Of a DNA stretch of 10,059 nt, positions 1 to 6,422 are shown one piece after another. Position 1 is the first letter of the stretch, and every line of letters begins with the position of its first letter. The stretch comes from Pseudomonadota bacterium (GTDB lineage Bacteria > Bdellovibrionota > Oligoflexia > Oligoflexales > Oligoflexaceae): the NCBI GenBank assembly GCA_029556045.1, contig JAKQGS010000187.1:1-10059 (forward strand), read 5' to 3'. The translations under genes and the position numbers were made by a program. Under the pieces are notes generated by a model. That model saw nothing but the letters and a program-made list of their open reading frames with translations, was not told where the DNA came from and ran no database searches.

Positions 1-38
1 GGCACATCTAAACTGCGGTCCTCGCCTCCCGCGCGCCT

Positions 39-62
39 AGCCCTCGTCCTAATGAGAGGGCT
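39..62. other. Hairpin in the flank downstream of the amidase gene
   Basis: Arms AGCCCTC (39-45) and GAGGGCT (56-62) form a perfect 7-bp inverted repeat with a 10-nt loop. Neither side is followed by a run of T (TCTCCC on plus, AGGCGC on minus), so it is at best a weak terminator. It lies beyond the amidase stop, where transcription on the minus strand should end. I see no convincing gene in positions 1-100: the plus-strand frames are short and lack recognisable protein features. Confidence 0.3.
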
Positions 63-100
63 TCTCCCATGATGGCGTTGTTGCTTGGTCGGCTACGGTC

Positions 101-1525
101 TTACAATATTTCGGGCACCGGCGTCTTATGCCATTGATAAACATCCTGCAATTCCTGACTCACCGCCAGCAGCAAATCCTCCCGAAAGGGTGGCGCCACC
201 AGTTGTGTTCCCACCGGCATTCCATGGTGCCAGTGGGTTGGCAGGGAGATCGCTGGTTGCCCCGTCACATTAACCCAACCGGTGAAGGGCGCCATTTCGC
301 TGGCCCGCCACAGCAGATCATCCGCCTCGGTCAGACCGGTTTCAAACATCCATCCAATCTTCGGGGTCTCGATGGCGATAACCGGCAGCAATAGCAGATC
401 AAACTCCTTGCCCCACCATGCCACAACCTGGCGTGAAAAAACTTGTAACCGAATCACCGACTCCATGTATTCCAGACTGCTTTGCCTTTGCGCCTGGTCC
501 CGCAACTTTTGATTGAGTGGCTCCGCTTCGCTCCAGTCGATGGGCGGCGTATAGGCGGTACCCGTACGCCAGATGCGGATAAAATCATGTCCGAGGGTGT
601 CCCGCATGGGCCACGGCAATGAGACCTCCCGGACGTCGTGCCCCAGAGATGCCAGAGTCTTGGCAGTAGCTGCCACCGCCTCCTCATGCACCGGAGCGCA
701 GGGAACTGATAATGGTCCCGCTATCGTATATCCGATACGCAAGCGCGGTGGCTTGGTGCGGCAGGACTGGAGATAACTGGTGGCAGGCGGTGGAGCGGCA
801 TACCAGGCTGCAGGGTCTGCCCAGGCCATCACGTCCAGCAGGGCGGCGGTATCCGTCACCGTGCGGGTCAGCACACCATCGGTGGCAAAACCATGCAGGA
901 CATCGCTGATCAGGGGGCCTTTGGGAACGCGCCCGCGACTGGGTTTGAGTCCCACCAGATGACAGCAGGCTGCCGGTATCCGGATCGATCCCCCGCCATC
1001 GCTGCCATGCGCCAGTGGAAAAATTCCAGCTGCCACGAGGGCAGCCGCACCACCACTGGAGCCCCCTGCCGTATGATCAAGCTGCCAGGGATTGCGGGTG
1101 GCACCATAGGCCAGGTTTTCCGTGACAGGTAATGTGCCAAACTCTGCACTATTGCTGCGACCCCACAACCAGAATCCTGCGTCTTTAAAACGGCTGATCA
1201 CCTGGTTATCCACCGACGCAATCCGATGGCGGCAGGCCCGTGATCCCATGGTACCAGGCCATCCCGCTACATCCGCCAGGTCTTTAATGGGCAAAGGGAC
1301 GCCGCAAAATGGGGGCGCGCGCTCCGGCTGCCTCAGTGCACGTTCAATACGCAGCAGTTCTCGCTCCAGAACACCGTCATCCTGCTGCCATACCAACCCA
1401 TTGATGGCGGGATTGCGGGCACGAATGCGGTCCCGGGTCTCCATCATCATCTCCCGTGGCGTGATCTTCTTTTGTCGCAGAGCGAGAGCCAGTCCTAAGG
1501 CCGAGAATTCCCATGTGTGATTCAT
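101..1525 (-). CDS. Amidase-signature family hydrolase, 6-aminohexanoate-cyclic-dimer hydrolase (NylA)-like
   Basis: Member of the amidase signature family (GatA, fatty acid amide hydrolase, NylA), which hydrolyses C-N amide bonds with a Ser-cisSer-Lys triad. Numbered from the chosen ATG (474 aa), the triad is complete: K81 in PLPIKD, S156 in GGSSGGAAA and S180 in [11 protein letters not shown]. The spacings of 75 and 24 residues match those of fatty acid amide hydrolase (K142, S217, S241). The block around S180 and the following GLKPSRGR resemble NylA-type enzymes, whose length (about 490 aa) also fits. The substrate cannot be read from sequence. There is no signal peptide, so it is probably cytoplasmic. 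An in-frame TTG ten codons upstream (1553-1555) has no ribosome binding site; the ATG follows AGGAGAGG, with a rather long spacer of about 12 nt. It is divergent from the lytic transglycosylase gene. A GatA role is unlikely since no gatB or gatC is nearby. Confidence 0.9.
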   Translation of the reverse strand: MNHTWEFSALGLALALRQKKITPREMMMETRDRIRARNPAINGLVWQQDDGVLERELLRIERALRQPERAPPFCGVPLPIKDLADVAGWPGTMGSRACRHRIASVDNQVISRFKDAGFWLWGRSNSAEFGTLPVTENLAYGATRNPWQLDHTAGGSSGGAAALVAAGIFPLAHGSDGGGSIRIPAACCHLVGLKPSRGRVPKGPLISDVLHGFATDGVLTRTVTDTAALLDVMAWADPAAWYAAPPPATSYLQSCRTKPPRLRIGYTIAGPLSVPCAPVHEEAVAATAKTLASLGHDVREVSLPWPMRDTLGHDFIRIWRTGTAYTPPIDWSEAEPLNQKLRDQAQRQSSLEYMESVIRLQVFSRQVVAWWGKEFDLLLLPVIAIETPKIGWMFETGLTEADDLLWRASEMAPFTGWVNVTGQPAISLPTHWHHGMPVGTQLVAPPFREDLLLAVSQELQDVYQWHKTPVPEIL

Positions 1526-1583
1526 CTTGTTGGAATTCCTCTCCTTTTCCGCCAATTCCCCGGGCCGTGTTTATAACAACTTA

Positions 1584-1600
1584 ATATTTCAGCGAAATAT
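1584..1600. promoter_or_regulatory. Palindromic operator-like site in the amidase/slt divergent region
   Basis: ATATTTC (1584-1590) and GAAATAT (1594-1600) are perfect 7-bp inverted arms around AGC. The site overlaps the proposed -10 and the adjoining spacer of the amidase promoter, the usual position for a repressor operator. It is AT-rich in a region of mixed composition. The binding protein is unknown, and a chance palindrome cannot be excluded. Confidence 0.35.
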
Positions 1601-1614
1601 ATCTCACTTGTCAA
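1586..1614 (-). promoter_or_regulatory. Probable sigma-70-type promoter of the amidase gene
   Basis: Read on the minus strand, a perfect TTGACA (complement of 1609-1614) is followed after 17 bp by TGAAAT (complement of 1586-1591, four of six matches to TATAAT). Transcription would start near 1579, leaving a leader of roughly 55 nt before the amidase ATG. The -35 is strong and the -10 is poor, which is common for regulated promoters. I find no equally good pair for the divergent transglycosylase gene. Confidence 0.45.
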
Positions 1615-1698
1615 ACCTTTTAAGAATTCAGCGCGTTGCGCCGATAAGAGGGGGTAACCGGCACATAAATTCCGTGTACGGTTCGGCAGGAGTCCTTC

Positions 1699-3864
1699 GT
1701 GCAAACCGTGTTGAACATTGGCATAACTCTGCTGTTATTCCTGATGGCCCCCTCCATCCGGGCTGACGAGGTGGCGCGCCAGTTGCGGCTGGCTATCGAA
1801 CAATTGGAAGCGAAAGGTTATGCGGAGCTGGCAAGAGAAGGTGAAGCGATGCATGCACGCTTCGACGCCGCCCGTTCCCCTTTGGAGCGTTTGCTGGCGG
1901 CTCTCAGATTAGGAGAGTTCTATTCGTCGCAGAACGAACGACTATCCTTGCAGTACCTGGCTCTAGCAGAGGCACAAATCCCGCAGGTGCGACCCAGTCC
2001 CGAGCGAAAATCTGCGGGAGAGACCATTGCCTTTTTAAAGGCCCGTACCCAATTTCGCGTGCGCTCTTTTGATGCGACACTTAAAAGCCTGCAGCCACTC
2101 ATTGGTAAAATAAAGCGTCCCGAGCTTGAAAAGGAGGCATGGGAGATGGTGATCACCTGCCACGCCCAGAGGCAGCATCCCGAGGAGGTTGTGCGGCATT
2201 ATGAAAGATATGCCAAAAAATACGAGTTCTTTTCCCAAAACGACGATGTCGTGGCGGAAGCCGCTAAAGCCTATCAACAATTGCAACAAAACAAGAAATC
2301 CGTGCGTTTGATGGAGCTTCTGGCGGAACGTTACCCTCATTCTGCGGCATCCCGTTGGGCCTTTACCTCCCTTCAGGAGAGGAGTGAGTCCAGTTCCGAT
2401 CGCTATTATTTCGGTTTGGGTCTTCTGACCCGCATTGCCCGCAACGTTAATGGTGACCAGGCAGTGCGGGATACCCTGCTGAGTCAACTCAAAAAACCTC
2501 TTCGGACCAATCAGAGAGCACCGCGACTGCTTAATGGAACCGATCTTGTACAGGCCTACCTCAAGCTTCGGGCCTACCCGGAGGCCTTTACCCTCGCCGG
2601 TCAGCTACTGGAGCAAGACCAGCAGTCATCCCTTGTTAAAGCCACATTGAGCCGGTGGCGGGGTCTGGCTCTCGCTGCACAGGGGCAGCTAGAGCCTGCT
2701 GTTTCGTATTATGCGGCTTATTTCAAGGGAGTCGGTCTTCCCGTTCAGGCATCTATTTCCGCATCGTTATCCAACGGCATGAATCGCATCGCCGGTTATC
2801 GTCTGGCTGCCAAGGAATTTGATGATCTAAGCCTGGCGGGCGATCAGGCGATTCCCTGGCAGCAGTTTTGGCAAGCCAATTTTGCTGGACGTGGCCGACC
2901 GGCGTCGGCCATGTTGCGGATACCGGATAACATCGCGGCGCGGGATCCTATGGAGCCGATGGCTACCGAATACTGGCAGGCAAAAGCGATGTTGCAGGAT
3001 GGTCATAAACGTGAGGCCATGAATCTTTTTACTAAAATAGTTCGCAAGGAACCGGAAAGTTATTACAGCGCTTTGGTCATATCTGCCTTTCCGCAACTCA
3101 AAAAAGTGCTGGCCCTCAATGCGGGACAGAACAATGGGTCCAGAGTCAATCTAACTCCTGCGGAGGGAGTGACACCCATTGTGTCGTTGACGGATAGTCT
3201 GATGCAGGCCTATGGCATGAATCAATCATCGGGTACCGCTTTGCCGGCAAAGTCTCTGTTAGTGGCCTCCAATAAACCGGCTTTACCGGTGGCATCTGGC
3301 ACAAGTCCTCGGCAGGAACGGCTGCGGGCGGCATACCCGCAGGCTTACCAGGACATTGTTGAAAAGACCTCCCGCATTGTTCGTTTGGACAAATACCTCC
3401 TGTGGAGCATTATGAAGGCAGAAAGTCGCTACAATCCGAAAGCCCGTTCCCCGGCGGGTGCACGGGGGCTTGTACAGATTATGCCGCGGACGGCAAAACA
3501 TTTGTCCAACCAACTGGAACATGAAGGATTTGACGAAGACCGCCTTGAGGTGCCCGCCGTGAATGTCGCCTATGGTGCGTATTACCTGCGGAATTTGATG
3601 GAGCGTTATCGCGATAACTATTTTCTGGTGATTGCCGCCTATAATGCCGGACCCGGGGCGGTGGATGGCTGGATCAAAAATTGCGGAAGCTGCGGTCTCG
3701 ATGAGTTCGTGGACAGCATCCCCTACCGGGAAACCCGCCAGTACGTCAAAAAAGTGATCCGTTTTTATGCCGGATATCGTGCCGCCTATGAGGGAGAATG
3801 GGGACTACCCCCGTTGCCGGTCTTGCCGCTTCGCATGGAAAGTTCTCCAGACGTCGCTCATTAA
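1699..3864 (+). CDS. Periplasmic soluble lytic murein transglycosylase (Slt70-like)
   Basis: Cleaves the MurNAc-GlcNAc glycosidic bond of peptidoglycan, leaving 1,6-anhydro-MurNAc ends, in murein turnover. The GTG start is supported by AGGAG at 1688-1692 with a 6-nt spacer. The N-terminus is a signal peptide (hydrophobic ITLLLFLMAP, likely cut after A22 in SIRA). Residues about 23-475 are helical with TPR-like repeats, matching the superhelical U/L part of Slt70. A Ser/Ala/Pro-rich linker follows at about 480-530, then the SLT domain at about 545-690. The catalytic glutamate is E575 in MKAESRYNP, followed by GARGLVQIMP (587-596), AAYNAGPGAV around N649 and IPYRETRQYV (674-683), all family hallmarks. 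At 721 aa it is longer than E. coli Slt70 (645 aa), partly because of the linker. The family call is secure; its exact place in the cell cycle is not known. Confidence 0.95.
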   Translation: MQTVLNIGITLLLFLMAPSIRADEVARQLRLAIEQLEAKGYAELAREGEAMHARFDAARSPLERLLAALRLGEFYSSQNERLSLQYLALAEAQIPQVRPSPERKSAGETIAFLKARTQFRVRSFDATLKSLQPLIGKIKRPELEKEAWEMVITCHAQRQHPEEVVRHYERYAKKYEFFSQNDDVVAEAAKAYQQLQQNKKSVRLMELLAERYPHSAASRWAFTSLQERSESSSDRYYFGLGLLTRIARNVNGDQAVRDTLLSQLKKPLRTNQRAPRLLNGTDLVQAYLKLRAYPEAFTLAGQLLEQDQQSSLVKATLSRWRGLALAAQGQLEPAVSYYAAYFKGVGLPVQASISASLSNGMNRIAGYRLAAKEFDDLSLAGDQAIPWQQFWQANFAGRGRPASAMLRIPDNIAARDPMEPMATEYWQAKAMLQDGHKREAMNLFTKIVRKEPESYYSALVISAFPQLKKVLALNAGQNNGSRVNLTPAEGVTPIVSLTDSLMQAYGMNQSSGTALPAKSLLVASNKPALPVASGTSPRQERLRAAYPQAYQDIVEKTSRIVRLDKYLLWSIMKAESRYNPKARSPAGARGLVQIMPRTAKHLSNQLEHEGFDEDRLEVPAVNVAYGAYYLRNLMERYRDNYFLVIAAYNAGPGAVDGWIKNCGSCGLDEFVDSIPYRETRQYVKKVIRFYAGYRAAYEGEWGLPPLPVLPLRMESSPDVAH

Positions 3865-3994
3865 ATTGTCAGCGCCGATCCATCTATATCAACCACCGAA
3901 CTCAGGCACCCTCGTTGTAGGGGTTGAGATGCAGTAGCCAATCCGCTAAGGTATTCGCAGACTGTTTGTAAATATCCCAACGGGTAGAGGCAGC
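3865..3994 (+). other. Intergenic region between slt-like and phosphatase genes
   Basis: This 130-bp gap holds no recognisable gene. A bulged hairpin can be drawn between CTCA/ACCC (about 3901-3911) and GGGT/TGAG (about 3920-3930), but it lacks a T tract, so I do not call it a terminator. No good -35/-10 pair is visible. The phosphatase may be read through from the transglycosylase gene or have its own weak promoter; the sequence does not decide this. Confidence 0.3.
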
Positions 3995-4936
3995 ATGAGA
4001 ATCTGGAAGTTTGGAGCCATAGGCTTTTTGGCCATACTACTGATCGGAATGGGGATTGCTTATCAGGCATGGCGTATGAGAGCTCCTGACGATCGCGTTG
4101 GCGACCTGACGCAGCAGTTCATGGTTAACGACAGTGTGCGTTTTTTTGTGGTTGGCGATACCGGGTCCGGAGATTCGTCCCAAATGATGGTGGCTGATGC
4201 CATGGAACGTCGCTGTGAGACTGGCGTTGTGCACGGCATTGTTCTGTTAGGCGACAATTTTTATATGGACGGCGTTTCGTCGATTCACGATCCGCAGTGG
4301 GAAGAAAAAGTCTGGGGTCCATACGGGCGCCCCTGTCTGTCCCGACTGCCGATTTTTGCGGTGCTTGGCAATCATGATTACAAGGGTAACCCCGGGGTGC
4401 AGATACAATACAGTGAGATTAATCCGCGTTGGTACATGCCGAACCGGTTTTATGAGGTCCGTTTTGGTCAATTGGTTAAACTGGTGGTCACCGATACCAA
4501 TGTGATGGACAAATGCTGGAATGCGGGAGTCTGTGCCATGGATTTTTTACAGCAAGCGGTTCAGGATTCGTCCACAAAATGGATTTTAGTGGCAGGTCAC
4601 CACCCGGTCTCCAGCGCCAGCGTTCGGTCTAAAAATTATAGCAACCCCCTCCAGGGGCGATTGCTGCGAGGTATAATCTGCGATAGAGCGGATGCTTATT
4701 TGGCCGGGCATGCCCACCATCTGGAGCACCGTCGCCTGCCTGGGTGTGACATGGACATGATTATTTCGGGTGGGGGCGGTGCCAGCCAATACCCCGTGCA
4801 CGAAGGACAACAGGAGTCCCTTTTTGCCCGGTCGACCTTGGGGTTTGTGGACCTGCAGGTCTCTCCGGAGAAATTGGTATTTCAGTTTGTCAATCAGGAT
4901 GGTCAGGTGCTTTATGAAAACACTCGAAGTCAATGA
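3995..4936 (+). CDS. Membrane-anchored purple (tartrate-resistant-type) acid phosphatase-like metallophosphoesterase
   Basis: Binuclear-metal phosphatase expected to release phosphate from phosphomonoesters on the periplasmic side of the inner membrane. All purple acid phosphatase motifs are present in order: GDTG (D55), GDNFY (D87, Y90), GNHD (N126, H127), AGHHP (H202) and GHAHH (H239, H241), so every expected metal ligand, including the tyrosine that gives the purple colour, is kept. The stretches around GDNFY, RWYMPN and LVAGHHPV resemble mammalian tartrate-resistant acid phosphatase (ACP5) rather than the large plant enzymes, and 313 aa fits this short class. Residues 6-24 are hydrophobic without a clear cleavage site, suggesting an uncleaved anchor. 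The ATG is preceded by AGAGG with a 4-nt spacer. The gene follows the transglycosylase in the same direction and ends at a strong hairpin. Its physiological substrate is unknown. Confidence 0.9.
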   Translation: MRIWKFGAIGFLAILLIGMGIAYQAWRMRAPDDRVGDLTQQFMVNDSVRFFVVGDTGSGDSSQMMVADAMERRCETGVVHGIVLLGDNFYMDGVSSIHDPQWEEKVWGPYGRPCLSRLPIFAVLGNHDYKGNPGVQIQYSEINPRWYMPNRFYEVRFGQLVKLVVTDTNVMDKCWNAGVCAMDFLQQAVQDSSTKWILVAGHHPVSSASVRSKNYSNPLQGRLLRGIICDRADAYLAGHAHHLEHRRLPGCDMDMIISGGGGASQYPVHEGQQESLFARSTLGFVDLQVSPEKLVFQFVNQDGQVLYENTRSQ

Positions 4937-4947
4937 ATGGTTCTGAA

Positions 4948-4987
4948 AACAACCAAGGCCCGGCAGATCAGCCGGGCCTTGGTTGTT
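4948..4987. terminator. Long perfect stem-loop terminator between convergent genes
   Basis: The arms AACAACCAAGGCCCGGC (4948-4964) and its exact complement (4971-4987) give a 17-bp perfect stem with a 6-nt loop AGATCA. The top of the stem is GC-rich and the base is A/T-rich with G-T steps. On the minus strand it is followed by TTCAG, giving GTTGTTTTC; on the plus strand by GCGGG. It lies 12 bp after the phosphatase stop and 22 bp after the lipoprotein stop on the other strand, so it probably ends both transcripts, more canonically the minus-strand one. Confidence 0.8.
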
Positions 4988-5009
4988 GCGGGTGTGGCCG
5001 ATGTAACTT

Positions 5010-6341
5010 TTAGAGGAATGGAAAGCCGTTGTCTTCCTCTCCTGTCACCACCGCCCGTTGGCTTTGATCAAACTGTTCCAGAATCTGGCGATAAGTCAAG
5101 GTCTGATCCACAAGGGCATTGATGATGGCCATGTTGCTCTCCGCCAGGAAGTGGAAGTAGGCAGGCATGGCATTGGTGATCAAGTCAAAGTACTTGTTTT
5201 CACCAGCCTCCGGATTGGCCAGAAAATGCGCTTTTTTCAGAGCGTGATCCACGTAGGCAAAAGTGTCACAGCCGTTCACCAGATAGATCTGATATTGGCC
5301 CCTGACAAAATGTCCCATGCGGGCCAAGGCGCGGATATTGGCACCCAATCCGGAATGACCGCTGTAACTGATATAGTCCGAAACCATCGTGCGTTGGTTG
5401 TAGGCCCGTTCAAACTCCTGATCCACCGAACGGATACCTTCAACCAGGTACAGGTGGATATCGAGGGGGCCATGGGAGGTTGCAAATACCAGTTTAACGG
5501 AATCATGCCAGGCGTCAGGTTCTGCGCCCGCAGGCAGATTGCTTTCCACCGGGCGGCCAAATTGAGCCACAAGCTGCTCGTAGGTTTCCCGGAAGGCGGA
5601 AATCCCCGCATCGTAGTTTGAAGTGGCTCCCTCCTCAGCCTTGCCGTAGATGGTGGTTACCACCAGACGGCCGTCCGCCCAGACCTGGGCGTATTCCGGG
5701 CGTTTTCCCTCTGTATTTTCTTCGCTCAGGCTCAATTGCATGGGTAACCGCACCAAGAGTCCTCTGTTTTCAGCGGTTGCGACCCGATCAAGACAGCTGG
5801 GTTTGTCAGGGCGGTAATAGTACCAGAAGTTGCCAAAAGCGACGTCGTGAGCCCCCCAGTCAAGGCAGGCGAAGTCGCTGGCGGGGTTCGGTGCCAGGGT
5901 TTCCATCACGTCCCATTGCCCCTGATAGTCGCCGCGGCTGGGGACAATCAGCGTAAAGCCTTCCGGTATGTCTCGTTCTTTGGGCCATGCCACGAGAAGT
6001 TTGGCTTGGTAGGTCACCCGATAGAGCCCACTATCCTGTGGATGCACCGCAACGATATTCACCGCCATGCGGGCCATGTCGGAAACCCCGTTCACGCCAT
6101 TTAACTGGCCGACCGAATACATCAGCTGTGAGGAAATATTTTGTTCAATGTTCCAGCGCTCATTGGTGGTGGAGAGAATCAGACCTTCGGCGATGACTCC
6201 ATCCAACGCCACGGAATACCCTGCGTCAAACTTCACAGTCGATGGGGAGGTGGGAGCGTTGCCACACGCACTGACTCCAAATAAGGCCAATGCCAGCAGT
6301 CCATATTTATAGAATCGCGATCGAATTTTAATGGTTTTCAT
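5010..6341 (-). CDS. Exported lipoprotein with a caspase/gingipain-like (clan CD) His-Cys region
   Basis: A 443-aa protein. It starts with a lipoprotein signal peptide: basic MKTIKIRSRF, hydrophobic GLLALALFG and lipobox VSAC with C26 as the lipidated residue, followed by G and N. The ATG has AGGGG 8 nt upstream. Residues about 38-235 form a domain I do not recognise, with Cys at 159 and 183. Residues about 280-435 contain two hydrophobic strands that end in DYISYSGHSG (H329) and YQIYLVNGCDT (C358). In clan CD cysteine peptidases (caspases, gingipains, CHAT) the catalytic His follows a strand in a (S)GHG setting and the Cys follows the next strand, so this could be such a peptidase; this is inference. 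The conserved tail TYRQIL...VVTGEEDN resembles uncharacterised secreted proteins I recall from Myxococcota and Bdellovibrionota. It lies 81 bp downstream of the S9-type gene on the same strand and ends at the shared hairpin. Confidence 0.7.
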   Translation of the reverse strand: MKTIKIRSRFYKYGLLALALFGVSACGNAPTSPSTVKFDAGYSVALDGVIAEGLILSTTNERWNIEQNISSQLMYSVGQLNGVNGVSDMARMAVNIVAVHPQDSGLYRVTYQAKLLVAWPKERDIPEGFTLIVPSRGDYQGQWDVMETLAPNPASDFACLDWGAHDVAFGNFWYYYRPDKPSCLDRVATAENRGLLVRLPMQLSLSEENTEGKRPEYAQVWADGRLVVTTIYGKAEEGATSNYDAGISAFRETYEQLVAQFGRPVESNLPAGAEPDAWHDSVKLVFATSHGPLDIHLYLVEGIRSVDQEFERAYNQRTMVSDYISYSGHSGLGANIRALARMGHFVRGQYQIYLVNGCDTFAYVDHALKKAHFLANPEAGENKYFDLITNAMPAYFHFLAESNMAIINALVDQTLTYRQILEQFDQSQRAVVTGEEDNGFPFL

Positions 6342-6422
6342 AACATCATCCCCTTTTCAAGCTGTTGGACACCCCTGTCGCTCATTGCAACTTAAAAGGA
6401 GCAAGGACTATACCAACTCGCT

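Noticed and set aside
1122..1520. 132-codon open frame on the plus strand opposite the amidase
   Set aside because: It is Arg/Ser-rich and featureless, and it lies opposite the catalytic core of the amidase, whose frame is certain.
1531..1631. Repeated GAATTC hexamers around the amidase start (also at 1504)
   Set aside because: They are scattered short matches with no regular spacing or flanking similarity, consistent with chance.
2035..2487. 150-codon open frame on the minus strand inside the transglycosylase gene
   Set aside because: It is antisense to the strongly supported Slt-like coding sequence, and no family resemblance is visible.
3901..3930. Bulged hairpin downstream of the transglycosylase gene as a terminator
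   Set aside because: The stem is short and interrupted and no T tract follows it.
5058..5621. 187-codon open frame on the plus strand inside the lipoprotein gene
   Set aside because: It is antisense to a gene with a lipobox, ribosome binding site and conserved motifs; its translation shows no domain, and it is a shadow of the codon pattern on the other strand.
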